The notes under the pieces are model-generated. The model was not told the DNA's origin, did no database searches, and was given only the letters and a program-made list of their open reading frames with translations. Below are positions 14,863 through 24,282 of a DNA stretch of 41,485 nucleotides, piece by piece. This stretch comes from Streptomyces longispororuber (GTDB taxonomy: Bacteria > Actinomycetota > Actinomycetes > Streptomycetales > Streptomycetaceae): positions 1 through 41,485 of the forward strand of contig NZ_JAMOLN010000076.1 in assembly GCF_024448165.1 (NCBI RefSeq), given 5' to 3'. Positions within the stretch are counted from its first letter, which is position 1, and each line of letters begins with the position of its first letter. The position numbers and the translations under genes were made by a program.

Positions 14863-16008
14863 GTGATTCAACGCGCACGGTGCGTAGCGCCGTACTTCCT
14901 CCTCGCCGCCTCCGTCGCCACCCTCCTCACCCTCACCACCACCCGGCCCACCCCCATGGCCGACGCCCTCGTCTACCGCGCGGAGGGCGCCGCCGCGGTC
15001 GCCGGCGGGCAGGACCTCTACGGATTCGCCGTCACGGAGTGGCAACTCCCCGCCACCTACCCCCCGTTCGCCGCGCTGCTCTTCGTCCCCACCGCCTGGC
15101 TCCCGGTCCCCGCCCTCAAGGCCGTCTTCCTCCTCGGCAACATCGCCCTCACCGCCCTCCTGGTCCACCTGTCCTGCCGCCTGGCGGGCCTGCGGTCCAC
15201 GAGGGCGGCGGTCTGCGCGGCCACGGCGCTCGCGCTCTGGCTGGAACCGGTGTTCCAGACCGTCCTGTTCGGCCAGATCAACCTCGCCCTGACCTGCCTG
15301 ATCCTGTGGGACCTCGGCAGGCGACCGGGCGCCCGCGGCAAGGGCGTCGCGCTCGGCGTGGCGGCCGGGATCAAGCTGACGCCGGCCGTCTTCATCGCCT
15401 ACCTGTTCCTGACGGGACGGCGCCGAGAAGCCGCGTACGCCACCGCGGGACTCACCGGCACCGTGGCGCTCGGCGCGCTCGTCCTGCCGTACGCCAGCGT
15501 GGAGTTCTGGACCCGGCGCCTCTACGAGACGAGCCGCGTCGGCAAGGCGTGGATCGTGGACAACCAGTCGTTGCAGGGGCTCGTCGCCCGCGCGCTGCAC
15601 ACCACCGAACCGGGCCTGTTCTGGGCCGTCCCCGCCGCCCTCGTCGCGACGGCGGGGCTCCACGCGGCGGTCCGCCTCGCGCGCACCCCGGCCCACGGGA
15701 TCACGCTCACCGCGTTCACCGCCCTGCTGGTGTCACCGATCAGCTGGTCGCACCACTGGGTGTGGTGCGTGCCGCTGCTCGCGCTGCTGTGGGCGGGCGG
15801 TCACCGTCGTACGGCCTGGGCGGTGGCGGCCCTGTTCACCGCCCGCAGCATGTGGCTGCTGCCGCACCAAGGGGATCTGGACCTGCGATTCCCCTGGTGG
15901 CAGCAGCCGTTGGCGTCCCCGTACTCGCTGCTCGGGCTCGCCGTCCTCGTGGCTTGGGCTCAGCTCTCGGCGAGCAGGTCGTCGGCGTCGACGATCCGGT
16001 ACGCGTAA
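14863..16008 (+). CDS. GT87-type membrane mannosyltransferase-like protein
   Basis: Polytopic membrane protein of 381 residues with 9-10 hydrophobic segments, resembling GT87/GT-C enzymes that transfer mannose from polyprenyl phosphate on the outer face of the membrane. Features are an early acidic loop (ADALVYRAEGAA), LPATYPPFAALLF near 62-75, FGQINLALTCLILWDL near 135-150, GVAAGIKLTPAVF near 165-178, and a late HHWVW segment. The IKLTP and GQIN motifs are typical of the family. The GTG at 14863 is chosen because it begins the first hydrophobic segment; the ribosome site is weak. The last 49 nt overlap the end of the convergent XPB gene, so the C-terminal tail SASRSSASTIRYA is probably not conserved. 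Confidence 0.8.
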   Translation: MIQRARCVAPYFLLAASVATLLTLTTTRPTPMADALVYRAEGAAAVAGGQDLYGFAVTEWQLPATYPPFAALLFVPTAWLPVPALKAVFLLGNIALTALLVHLSCRLAGLRSTRAAVCAATALALWLEPVFQTVLFGQINLALTCLILWDLGRRPGARGKGVALGVAAGIKLTPAVFIAYLFLTGRRREAAYATAGLTGTVALGALVLPYASVEFWTRRLYETSRVGKAWIVDNQSLQGLVARALHTTEPGLFWAVPAALVATAGLHAAVRLARTPAHGITLTAFTALLVSPISWSHHWVWCVPLLALLWAGGHRRTAWAVAALFTARSMWLLPHQGDLDLRFPWWQQPLASPYSLLGLAVLVAWAQLSASRSSASTIRYA

Positions 16009-17603
16009 CCCTGCTCGGCCAGGAACCGCTGCCGGTGGGCGGCGAAGTCCTGGTCGATGGTGTCGCGGGCGACGACCGAGTAGAACCGGGCCTCGTGCCC
16101 GTCCGCCTTCGGGCGCAGCACCCGGCCGAGGCGCTGGGCCTCCTCCTGGCGCGAGCCGAACGTGCCCGACACCTGGATGGCGACCGTCGCCTCCGGCAGG
16201 TCGATCGAGAAGTTCGCGACCTTCGACACGACGAGCACGGAGATCTCGCCCTCCCGGAACGCGTCGAAGAGCTTCTCGCGCACCGCGTTCGTCGTCTCGC
16301 CCTTGATGACCGGGGCGTCCAGGTGGGCGCCCAGTTCGTCGAGCTGGTCGATGTACTGGCCGATGACGAGCGTCTGCTCGCCCTTGTGCTTGCGCACCAG
16401 GGCCTCGGTGACCTTGCGCTTCGTCGCCGTCGTCGCGCAGAAGCGGTACTTCTCCTCGGCCTCGGCGGTGGCGTACGCGAGCCGCTCGGAGTCCGTGAGG
16501 TTGACGCGGACCTCCACGCAGTCGGCCGGGGCGATGTACCCCTGCGCCTCGATCTCCTTCCACGGAGCGTCGAAACGCTTCGGCCCGATCAGCGAGAAGA
16601 CGTCCGACTCACGGCCGTCCTCCCGTACCAGGGTGGCGGTGAGGCCGAGGCGGCGCCGGGCCTGGAGGTCGGCGGTGAACTTGAAGACCGGCGCGGGCAG
16701 CAGGTGCACCTCGTCGTAGATGACCAGGCCCCAGTCGCGGGAGTCGAAGAGCTCCAGGTGCGGGTACACACCCTTCCGCTTCGTCGTCAGCACCTGGTAC
16801 GTGGCGATCGTGACCGGCCGGATCTCCTTCTTCGTACCGCTGTACTCGCCGATCTCGTCCTCGGTGAGCGACGTCCGCTTGACCAGCTCGTGCTTCCACT
16901 GGCGGGCGGACACGGTGTTCGTGACGAGGATCAGCGTCGTCGCCTTCGCCTCCGCCATCGCCCCGGCTCCGACCAGCGTCTTGCCGGCGCCGCAGGGCAG
17001 CACGACGACACCGGAGCCGCCGTGCCAGAACCCCTCGACGGCCTGCTTCTGGTACGGGCGCAGCGACCAGCCGTCCTCGGCGAGGTCGATGGCGTGCGCC
17101 TCGCCGTCCACGTACCCGGCGAGGTCCTCGGCGGGCCAGCCCAGCTTCAGCAGCGTCTGCTTGATCTGGCCGCGCTCGGAGGGGTGCACGGCGACGGTGT
17201 CGGCGTCGATCCGGGCGCCGACCAGCGGCTGGACCCGCTTGGACCGCAGGATCTCCTCCAGGACCGGGCGGTCCGTGGTCGTCAGGACCAGGCCGTGGGC
17301 GGGGTGCTTGCTCAGCGTGAGACGCCCGTACCGGTCCATGGTCTCGGCGATGTCGACGAGCAGCGCGTGCGGCACCGGGTACCGGCTGAACTCCACGAGC
17401 GCGTCCACGACCTGCTCGGCGTCGTGCCCGGCGGCCCGCGCGTTCCACAGCCCGAGCGGCGTCAGCCGGTAGGTGTGGATGTGCTCCGGCGCCCGCTCCA
17501 GCTCGGCGAACGGCGCGATCGCCCGACGGCACGCGTCGGCCTGCTCGTGGTCGACCTCGAGGAGCAGGGTCTTGTCCGACTGGACGATGAGTGGACCGTT
17601 CAC
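15960..17603 (-). CDS. Bacterial XPB-type DNA repair helicase
   Basis: Superfamily 2 DNA helicase of 547 residues related to eukaryotic XPB/Ssl2, with 3' to 5' unwinding activity known for mycobacterial members. The N-terminal damage-recognition-like domain covers about residues 1-180. Walker A is LPCGAGKTL (K208), the DEVH box starts at D297, the SF2 motif LTATLVREDG is near 325, and QEEAQRLGRVLRPK forms motif VI near 500. The GTG at 17603 follows AAAGGG at a normal distance and the family begins NGPLIVQSDK. An ATG six codons upstream is the alternative. It lies 94 nt after the helicase_C_3/WYL gene and is probably in the same operon. It overlaps the GT87 gene tail to tail. Confidence 0.93.
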   Translation of the reverse strand: MNGPLIVQSDKTLLLEVDHEQADACRRAIAPFAELERAPEHIHTYRLTPLGLWNARAAGHDAEQVVDALVEFSRYPVPHALLVDIAETMDRYGRLTLSKHPAHGLVLTTTDRPVLEEILRSKRVQPLVGARIDADTVAVHPSERGQIKQTLLKLGWPAEDLAGYVDGEAHAIDLAEDGWSLRPYQKQAVEGFWHGGSGVVVLPCGAGKTLVGAGAMAEAKATTLILVTNTVSARQWKHELVKRTSLTEDEIGEYSGTKKEIRPVTIATYQVLTTKRKGVYPHLELFDSRDWGLVIYDEVHLLPAPVFKFTADLQARRRLGLTATLVREDGRESDVFSLIGPKRFDAPWKEIEAQGYIAPADCVEVRVNLTDSERLAYATAEAEEKYRFCATTATKRKVTEALVRKHKGEQTLVIGQYIDQLDELGAHLDAPVIKGETTNAVREKLFDAFREGEISVLVVSKVANFSIDLPEATVAIQVSGTFGSRQEEAQRLGRVLRPKADGHEARFYSVVARDTIDQDFAAHRQRFLAEQGYAYRIVDADDLLAES

Positions 17604-17697
17604 GCGACACCCTTTCTGCATGGCTCGGTGTGGCCAAACGTCCAGTGTGCCGCATCCCGTGGGGTGGGCGCCGTGACTCAGGTCGCCTCCGGCTCCC

Positions 17698-20190
17698 TCA
17701 CTGGTCGGAGAGCTCCGCGACCCCCGTCACCCGGTGCAGCGGATACGTGCGGACCTCGTCGGCCGTGTGGTCGTACGCCGTCACGAAGCCGCCCTCGACG
17801 CGGATCGGGGCGATGACGCGCTGGCTCGCGGCGCCCTCGGCGTTGACGTAGCCGATCCACAGGGTGTCGCCCGTCATGACCGCCGCCTGCATCGTGGCGA
17901 GGGTGTCGGCGGGGGTGGTGCGGGGGAGTTCGCCGTTCGCGGCCGGGGCCTGCTTGCGCGGGGTCGTCGCCGCCGTGTCACCCGCCCTGATCGCGCGGAT
18001 CGCGGCGTCGAGGAGGGTGCCGTCGGGCAGCGGCGGGCCGTCCGGGACCGGTTCGGGGGCCGTGCGCGGCGGGGTGCGGTGGGCGTGGGCGCGGGTGATC
18101 AGGACGTCGCCCTCGGGAGTCTCCGCGGCGGGCGCGAAGCCCATCGAGCGCAGGCCCTCCAGGAGCGTGCCGGGGTCCGCCTGGGCCGCGAGGACCGTGG
18201 GGGCCAGGCGGCGCAGGCGCAGCGGTGCCGCCCGCTTGTCCGCCATGATCTCGCCGAGCACGGCGTCGTCGTCGCAGCGCACGTAGGCCGAGGCGGCGCC
18301 GATGCGCAGATGGCCGTGGCGGCGGGCCACGTCGTCGATCAGGTAGGTGAGCGGCTGCGGCACCGGGGTGCGGGAGTGCGCGGTCAGGAACGTGTGCAGG
18401 TCGGACGCGGTGCGGCCGGCGTCCAGGGCGCGGCGCACCGAGCCCGGCGTGAACCGGTAGACGGTCGCGCCGCCCTTCGACTCGACGTCGGCCAGGACGG
18501 CGAGGGCGTCCGCGAGCGGCCGCTCCAGCGGACCGGGCGCCACCGCCGTCAGGTCCGCCTGCAGCAGGACGTGGTCGAGGGGGTCGGGCAGCAGCGGGGA
18601 CAGCAGCTTCTCGGCGCGGGCCGCGGCGACGGACGCCTCCGGCGCGCCCGCCCCGTTCGCCCCGGTCTCGCCGGGCGTGGGCAGCAGCGCGCGGCCGTGC
18701 GCCGCGAGGGCCCCGCGCCCGGTCACCCCGAGCAGCTCGGCCTCCGCCAGGGTCCACCGGGCCAGACGGGTGCGCAGGTCGAGGGCGGCGGGGGAATCAA
18801 AGGGGCGCGCAGCGCCTTCGCTGGAAGGGCGGTGGTGGGTGACGGGCGGGCGCTCCCAGGTGAGGCGGGCCGTCAGCGACTCGGGTTCGGGCTCGGTGCC
18901 CTCCGGCAGGGCCGCCAGCAGGGCGAGGATCCGGTGGCGGACCTCGGGCGCCGCCGAACGGTCCAGGTGCGGGCCGAGCGCCGACAGCGTCCGGTCCTTG
19001 CCGTCCCGCCCGCCGACCAGACCCGAGGTGCGGGTCGCCGTCAGCCACGGCACCACGAGCCGCGTCCACCGCTCGGCCGGGGGCAGCTCCACCCACTCGT
19101 CGTACGCCGGGGTCGCCGCGTACCGTTCGTCGGCCTCGCCGTCCGACGCCAACAGCCCGGCCGCGTAGGCGAGTTCGACCCAGAAGGCGGCCGTCTGCTC
19201 GGTCGTGTCGAGGGCCGTCGCGGTGCGCTTGAGGTCCCGTACGCTCAGCCCGCCCGCGCGCAGCACGGCCGGGCCGCCCTCGTCCCAGTCCTTCAGCAGC
19301 TCCTCGACGGTGTCCAGCGCCGTGTGGGCCTGCGCCGCCGCCGTCGCGTCCACAACCTGTGGACGGTGCGCCGTCCGCTCCCGCACGGCGGGCGCCAGCG
19401 GCTCCAGCTCGCGGTGGGCGCGGCCGCCGCGCAGGTGCAGCGCCACCTCCCGGGGCAGCACCACGGTGCCGGGCGTGGTCGGCACCAGCAGGCCCCGGTC
19501 GAGCAGCCAGCGCAGGTGCGCCGCGGGCTGCGCGGTGACCTGCCCGTACGGCGGCCCCCACACCAGCCGGTTCAGTACGTCCACGGCCTCGGCCGGTGCC
19601 TCGTCGAGCAGCGCCGACATCCGGTCGGGCGTCGTGAACAGCTCGGTGAGCGCCGCCACCGCCGACACCGGGTCGTGCGTGGACGCGAGCCCGGCCGCCG
19701 CGACGATCTCCTGCACCCGGCCGGGCGACATGCCCGACGTGGCCTCCGCGACGGTCGGGCCGAGACCGGTGGGCGAGGGGTGCTGCGGGGCGGGGGAGAG
19801 CAGTTCGCGGGCGGTGCGGACGAGCCGGAGCTGGTCGTCGGCGCCCCACGCCAGGGCCTGCTCGCGCAGGCGCGCCACGGCGCGGGGCAGCGCCTCCTCG
19901 GTGCCGTCGCCGGGCAGCAGGCCGCGCAGCGTCGCGTACGCCGTCGGTTCGGGGGTCACCGCGAGCGCCTGCGCCACCTGCTGCGTGAACCGGTCGAGGC
20001 GGTCCAGGGCGCGGATCACCGAGGCGCGGGTCCCGGCGCGGGTGGCGAGCTGGGTGAGGTCGTTCGGAACCGGGCCGAGCAGGTCCGGCCGGGCCCGCAG
20101 GAGGCGGGCCAGGGAGGCGTCGTCCCGGGTTCGCAGGGCTTCCGCGAGGGAGCGGGGCGGCGCCGCCGGTGTCTGCTCGTTGGGGCTCAT
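17698..20190 (-). CDS. Helicase_C_3 (XPB/Ssl2-like) and WYL domain protein
   Basis: Large cytoplasmic protein of 830 residues without Walker motifs. The first 500 residues are helical and repetitive, with several HTH-like stretches. Residues of about 538-630 (DHVLLQADLTAVAPGP to HLRIGAASAYVRC) match the helicase_C_3 domain found in XPB/Ssl2-associated proteins. The last 70 residues (LWIGYVNAEG to GVAEL) form a WYL domain, a ligand- or nucleic-acid-sensing module frequent in DNA-damage regulators. ATG 20190 is preferred; an extension upstream to 20301 has no family similarity. It is read just before the XPB helicase, which suggests that the two act together on damaged DNA. This is inferred from order and domains only. 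Confidence 0.85.
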   Translation of the reverse strand: MSPNEQTPAAPPRSLAEALRTRDDASLARLLRARPDLLGPVPNDLTQLATRAGTRASVIRALDRLDRFTQQVAQALAVTPEPTAYATLRGLLPGDGTEEALPRAVARLREQALAWGADDQLRLVRTARELLSPAPQHPSPTGLGPTVAEATSGMSPGRVQEIVAAAGLASTHDPVSAVAALTELFTTPDRMSALLDEAPAEAVDVLNRLVWGPPYGQVTAQPAAHLRWLLDRGLLVPTTPGTVVLPREVALHLRGGRAHRELEPLAPAVRERTAHRPQVVDATAAAQAHTALDTVEELLKDWDEGGPAVLRAGGLSVRDLKRTATALDTTEQTAAFWVELAYAAGLLASDGEADERYAATPAYDEWVELPPAERWTRLVVPWLTATRTSGLVGGRDGKDRTLSALGPHLDRSAAPEVRHRILALLAALPEGTEPEPESLTARLTWERPPVTHHRPSSEGAARPFDSPAALDLRTRLARWTLAEAELLGVTGRGALAAHGRALLPTPGETGANGAGAPEASVAAARAEKLLSPLLPDPLDHVLLQADLTAVAPGPLERPLADALAVLADVESKGGATVYRFTPGSVRRALDAGRTASDLHTFLTAHSRTPVPQPLTYLIDDVARRHGHLRIGAASAYVRCDDDAVLGEIMADKRAAPLRLRRLAPTVLAAQADPGTLLEGLRSMGFAPAAETPEGDVLITRAHAHRTPPRTAPEPVPDGPPLPDGTLLDAAIRAIRAGDTAATTPRKQAPAANGELPRTTPADTLATMQAAVMTGDTLWIGYVNAEGAASQRVIAPIRVEGGFVTAYDHTADEVRTYPLHRVTGVAELSDQ

Positions 20191-20357
20191 CTGACCCACG
20201 GTAGCGGGCCACGGTCCGGCCACCGCCGCCGAAGGCCGGGTGCGCTTCCGTCGTGGCTGGTCGGGCCCGCGACGGGGCCGCCGGCCGGCCCGGCCCCGCA
20301 CCCCGGCCGGGCGCTGTACCGTCGTGGGGTCAACTGCGCCACCCCGGAGGGGACTTC

Positions 20358-21410
20358 GTGTCGATCGAGAGTGATCAGCTCGTCTTCGACTATCTGAGCC
20401 GGGTCGGGGACCTGGCCCAGCAGCGCCAGCTGCCGTCCGCGATGCGGATGCGCCTGGTGACGGAGCTGCGGGGCGAGATCGACCGGCACCGCGCCAAGGT
20501 CACCGTCGACAGCCCGGCCGCCGTGCGCCGCATCCTCGACCGGCTGGGCAGCCCGGACCAGATCGTGGGCGGCGCTCAAGAAAAAGGGGCAAGAGGTGCG
20601 GGAGGGGCGGGCGCTGACCCCGCCGCGCCGCTGACCAGGCCGCTGCCCGAGCAGCCCACCGGCAGGAACCCGGCCAGGGGCGGGCTGCGCCGCAAGGTGC
20701 CGCGCCCGCGCCGCGAGGCCCGCGACCCCGATCCCGTACGGGACGAGGCGCCCGCCCCGCCGCACCTCGCCGGCACGGACGAGCTGGGCTCGGCGGAGGG
20801 CGAGACGGACTGGTGGCGGATCGGAGACGGGCCAGGCGGGGTGCTGACCGAGACGGACAGCGTGCCGGGGTTCGTGGGCGGGGTGGAGATCCCGGACATC
20901 CTCAGGGCGCCGGGCAAGCAGGGCGGCAGGCCCGACCTGCGCAAGAAGCCGGTGCACGAGCCCGTGGCCGACGAGCCGGAAGCGGACGAGGACGACGAGG
21001 GCGCGGAGGACGCGTCCGGTGCCGCGCGGCGCGGCCGGCGCGCCGCCCGGCCGCGGCTCGGCCCCGTCGGCGGCTGGACGAACCCGCTGCTGCTCCTCGC
21101 GGCCGCGGCCCTCGTGGCCGGCGCGGTCCTCGGCAACATCCTCCCGCTGGTCATCGGCTGGGGCGTCGTCTATCTGTCCCGGCGGCTGACACTGGGGCAG
21201 AAGAAGCTGGCGGTGTTCGCGCTGCCGGGGCTCGCCGCGGCGGCCGGCATCGTCTGGCTGTGGGGCCGCACCGACGGCCGGTGGGGCGAGCCGATCGCCG
21301 ACGGGCGGATGAGCGGCGCGCTGAACGAGACCTGGCCGTGGGTGCTGCGGGGCGCCGCGATCGCCTCCGCCCTGTATCTGGTGTGGCGGTCGCAGCGCCC
21401 CCGCGGCTGA
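20358..21410 (+). CDS. Membrane protein with HAAS-like N-terminus, function unknown
   Basis: Protein of 350 residues. The first 75 (QLVFDYLSRVGDLAQQRQLP to IVGGAQEKG) form a helical module like the HAAS/DUF1700 domains of small membrane signalling proteins. A long disordered stretch follows, about 80-235, rich in Pro, Arg, Asp and Glu. Three hydrophobic segments lie at about 240-265, 280-300 and 320-345. The GTG at 20358 has GGAGGGGA at 20346-20353. It is divergent from the helicase_C_3 gene and converges on the siderophore binding protein, with 4 nt between stop codons. The layout suggests a membrane-anchored regulator or adaptor, but no function is recognised. Confidence 0.8.
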   Translation: MSIESDQLVFDYLSRVGDLAQQRQLPSAMRMRLVTELRGEIDRHRAKVTVDSPAAVRRILDRLGSPDQIVGGAQEKGARGAGGAGADPAAPLTRPLPEQPTGRNPARGGLRRKVPRPRREARDPDPVRDEAPAPPHLAGTDELGSAEGETDWWRIGDGPGGVLTETDSVPGFVGGVEIPDILRAPGKQGGRPDLRKKPVHEPVADEPEADEDDEGAEDASGAARRGRRAARPRLGPVGGWTNPLLLLAAAALVAGAVLGNILPLVIGWGVVYLSRRLTLGQKKLAVFALPGLAAAAGIVWLWGRTDGRWGEPIADGRMSGALNETWPWVLRGAAIASALYLVWRSQRPRG

Positions 21411-21414
21411 CGGT

Positions 21415-22392
21415 CTAGCGGGTCAGGTCGGACTGGAGTTCCGCGAGGATCTGGTTCGCCGCGGTGTAGCCGATGCCCTGGAGCCACAGTTCGTCGTCGA
21501 CCTGGAAGACCTTGCCGTCCTCGACGGCCTTGAGGTTCTTCCACAGGCCGCTCGTCGTGGTCTGCGTGACCTTCGCCTTGCCGGGGCTGCCGTAGGTGGA
21601 GGTGAAGATGACGTCCGCGTCGGCCTTGTCGATCTGCTCGGGGCTGACGTCGTACGAGAACCCGTCCTTGGCCTTGTCGGTGATCGCGGGGCGGCCCACG
21701 CCGACGTCGGCGAGGATCGTGCCGATGTAGTTCTTCTTGCCGTAGATCCGGATGTCGGCGCCCTCGACGAAGCGGACGACGTTCACGTCCGTGGCGGCGG
21801 CCTTCGCCTTGCCGCCGAGCGCCTTGGTGACCGCCTCGGCGTGGTCCTCGTACGCGCTGATCGCCTTCTCGGCCTGCGCGGTGCGGCCGAGCGCGTCGGC
21901 GTGGACGAGGAAGTTCTGCTTCCAGGGGTAGCCCGTCGTCTCGGTGAGGACGGTCGGGGCGATGGCGCTGAGCTGCTGGTAGCGCTGGCCGTCGCGGACC
22001 TTGCTGCTGAGGATCAGGTCGGGCTTGAGGCCCGCGATCTTCTCCAGGTTGGGGGCGGCGATCTCGCCGACCTCGGTGATGTCCTTCGTGCTGCTCTTCG
22101 GCAGGTACGACAGGACGGCCTGTTCGGCGCCGGCCCGGGTGGCGCCGACCGGCCGCACGCCCAGGGTGACCGCCGAGTCGAGTTCGGCGGTGTCGAGGAC
22201 GACGACGCGCTTCGGGTTGTTCTTGACCTTGACGTCGCCCATGGCGGTCCTGACGGTGTGGGTGCCGTCGCCTGCGGCGGTGCTGCCGGTCTTCTTCCCG
22301 GACTCGTCGGAGTCGCTGCAGGCCGTCAGGGCCAGGGCCAGGGCCGTGGTGAGGGCGAGGGTGCCGATGACAGTGCCGCGGTGCGTGTGCAT
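21415..22392 (-). CDS. Iron-siderophore ABC transporter substrate-binding lipoprotein
   Basis: Extracytoplasmic lipoprotein of 325 residues in the FecB/FhuD class, which captures ferric siderophores. A lipobox LTAC places the lipidated Cys at C25. The mature part shows the class III binding-protein pattern: NPKRVVVLDTAELDSAVTLG, LEKIAGLKPDLILSS and the C-terminal helix YTAANQILAELQSDL. It is the last gene of the four-gene importer, 22 nt after the ATPase gene, with AAAGG before ATG 22392. The operon sits behind an iron box at 25314, so iron repression is expected. The particular siderophore cannot be read from the sequence. Confidence 0.93.
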   Translation of the reverse strand: MHTHRGTVIGTLALTTALALALTACSDSDESGKKTGSTAAGDGTHTVRTAMGDVKVKNNPKRVVVLDTAELDSAVTLGVRPVGATRAGAEQAVLSYLPKSSTKDITEVGEIAAPNLEKIAGLKPDLILSSKVRDGQRYQQLSAIAPTVLTETTGYPWKQNFLVHADALGRTAQAEKAISAYEDHAEAVTKALGGKAKAAATDVNVVRFVEGADIRIYGKKNYIGTILADVGVGRPAITDKAKDGFSYDVSPEQIDKADADVIFTSTYGSPGKAKVTQTTTSGLWKNLKAVEDGKVFQVDDELWLQGIGYTAANQILAELQSDLTR

Positions 22393-22414
22393 GGGGTGCC
22401 TTTCGGGATCGCGT

Positions 22415-23215
22415 CTACCGGATTGACGTTCCTTGCCACGGGGCGCCGGGGACCACCAGCGGGGATCCGGTCACCGGGTCGGGGACGACCACGCAGTCCA
22501 GGCCGAAGACGTCGTGGACGAGTCCGGCCGTGACGATCTCGGCCGGCGGGCCCTCGGCGACGATACGGCCCGCCTTCATGGCGACGAGGTGGTCGGCGTA
22601 GCGGGCCGCCTGGTTGAGGTCGTGCAGGACGACCGCGACGGTGCGCTTCTTGTCGTGGTTGAGCTGGCGCACCAGGTCCAGGACCTCCACCTGGTGCGCG
22701 ATGTCGAGGTAGGTGGTGGGCTCGTCGAGGAGGAGGATGTCGGTCTCCTGGGCGAGGGCCATCGCGATCCAGACGCGCTGGCGCTGGCCGCCTGAGAGTT
22801 CGTCGACGTTGCGGTCGGCGAGGGCGGCGACGTCGGTGCGCTCCATGGCCTCGGTCACCGCCTTCTCGTCCGCGTCGGACCACTGCTGCCACCAGCTCTG
22901 GTGCGGCTGGCGGCCGCGCGAGACCAGGTCGGCGACGGTGATCGCCTCGGGGGCCACGGGGCTCTGCGGCAGCAGGCCGATCTGCTGGGCGATCTTCTTG
23001 GTGGGGAGTTCGGCGAGCGCCCTGCCGTCGAGCAGGACGGAGCCGCCCGCGGGCTTCATGAGGCGGCCGAGCGCGCGCAGCGTCGTCGACTTGCCGCAGG
23101 CGTTGGGGCCGACGATGACCGTGACCTGCCCGTCGGGCACGGCGAGGTCGAGGTTGTGCACGACGGTGCGGTCCTCGTAGGCGAGCGTCAGGTCGCGGGC
23201 CGAGAGCCGGCTCAT
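22415..23215 (-). CDS. Siderophore ABC transporter ATPase (FecE/FepC type)
   Basis: Cytoplasmic ATP-binding subunit of 266 residues that powers import. Walker A is GPNACGKST (36-44), the Q-loop lies in IGLLPQSPVAP, the signature LSGGQRQR is near 139, Walker B ILLLDEPTTYLD near 160, and the H-loop VVLHDLNQAARYAD near 198. Ala replaces the usual Gly in the middle of Walker A, a tolerated change. ATG 23215 overlaps the stop codon of the upstream permease (ATGA), giving translational coupling. The frame is open further upstream, but that part lies inside the permease gene. Confidence 0.95.
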   Translation of the reverse strand: MSRLSARDLTLAYEDRTVVHNLDLAVPDGQVTVIVGPNACGKSTTLRALGRLMKPAGGSVLLDGRALAELPTKKIAQQIGLLPQSPVAPEAITVADLVSRGRQPHQSWWQQWSDADEKAVTEAMERTDVAALADRNVDELSGGQRQRVWIAMALAQETDILLLDEPTTYLDIAHQVEVLDLVRQLNHDKKRTVAVVLHDLNQAARYADHLVAMKAGRIVAEGPPAEIVTAGLVHDVFGLDCVVVPDPVTGSPLVVPGAPWQGTSIR

Positions 23216-24282
23216 GCGGTGCCTCCGGAGCTGGAGCGGACGGTGCGGCTGCGGACGATCAGCCAGATCAGGTAGGGCGCGCCCACGGCCGCCGTGAGGA
23301 CGCCCACGGGCAGTTCGGTGGGGGAGAAGAGGCGGCGGGCCAGCAGGTCGCCGACCACCACGATCACGGCGCCGAGGAGTGCGGAGGAGACCAGCGGGAT
23401 CTGGGCGGTGCGGGTCAGCCGGCGGGCGATCTGCGGGGCGAGCAGCGCCACGAAGTCGACCGGTCCCGCCGCGCCGGTGGCGACGGAGGCCAGGATCACG
23501 CCGAGGGCGACCAGGCCGAGCCGGACCCGGCCGAGCCGCACGCCGAGGGCGGTGGCGGTGTCGTCGTCCAGGGAGACGGTGCGCTGGGCGCGGGCCGCCC
23601 ATGCGACGGCCGGGGCGAGGATCAGCAGGATCCAGCCGAGCGGTTCGGCCTCGGGCCAGCCCCGCCCGTTGAGCGAGCCGGTCATCCAGATCTGCGCCTG
23701 CTGGGCGACCAGGTAGTCGCCCTTGGTCATGAAGAGCGTGGTGATCGAGCGCAGGGCGATCGCGAAGCCGATGCCGATGAGGACGAAGCGGGTGGCGTGC
23801 AGTCCGCCCCGCCAGGCGAAGAGGTAGACCAGGGCGGCCGCGACGACGCCGCCGGCCACGGAGACGTACGGCAGGACGGTGTACGAGGTCAGGCCGAAGG
23901 TCATCGCGGCGACCGTGACCGCGCTCGCGCCCTGGCTGATGCCGATGATGTCGGGGCTGGCGAGGGGGTTGCGGGCGACGGTCTGGATCAGCGCGCCCGC
24001 GATGCCGAAGGCCAGGCCGACCAGCAGTCCGACGACCATGCGGGGCTCGCGCAGCGTCCCGACGACCAGTTCGTCGGGCGACGGCTGCCCGGTGAGGACC
24101 TTGAGGACCTCGGCGGGGCTGGTGAACGTCTCGCCGACGCAGAGGTACGCGAGGCAGCTCACGGCGAGGACGAGGGCCAGGACGCCGGCCACCACGGTCG
24201 CCCTGCGGTGCAGCAGGAAGCGGGCGCGGCCCGCGCGGACGACCGCGTAGCCGGCCGGCCGGACACCGGTGAGGGCGCTCAT
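23212..24282 (-). CDS. FecCD-family siderophore permease (second)
   Basis: Inner-membrane subunit of 356 residues with about 10 transmembrane helices, of the FecCD/BtuC family. Typical motifs are LREPRMVVGLLVGLAFGIAG, NPLASPDIIGISQGAS and the ATPase-contacting loop near GVRLGRVRL. It pairs with the first permease to form the channel. ATG 24282 overlaps the upstream stop (ATGA at 24279-24282), and its own stop overlaps the ATPase start. Compared with the first permease it has a longer basic cytoplasmic N-terminus (about 30 residues). Confidence 0.94.
   Translation of the reverse strand: MSALTGVRPAGYAVVRAGRARFLLHRRATVVAGVLALVLAVSCLAYLCVGETFTSPAEVLKVLTGQPSPDELVVGTLREPRMVVGLLVGLAFGIAGALIQTVARNPLASPDIIGISQGASAVTVAAMTFGLTSYTVLPYVSVAGGVVAAALVYLFAWRGGLHATRFVLIGIGFAIALRSITTLFMTKGDYLVAQQAQIWMTGSLNGRGWPEAEPLGWILLILAPAVAWAARAQRTVSLDDDTATALGVRLGRVRLGLVALGVILASVATGAAGPVDFVALLAPQIARRLTRTAQIPLVSSALLGAVIVVVGDLLARRLFSPTELPVGVLTAAVGAPYLIWLIVRSRTVRSSSGGTA

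Noticed and set aside
14664..17816. A 1050-codon plus-strand frame covering the GT87 and XPB region
   Set aside because: It has no conserved motif and lies across two well-supported genes. The composition is that of a shadow frame.
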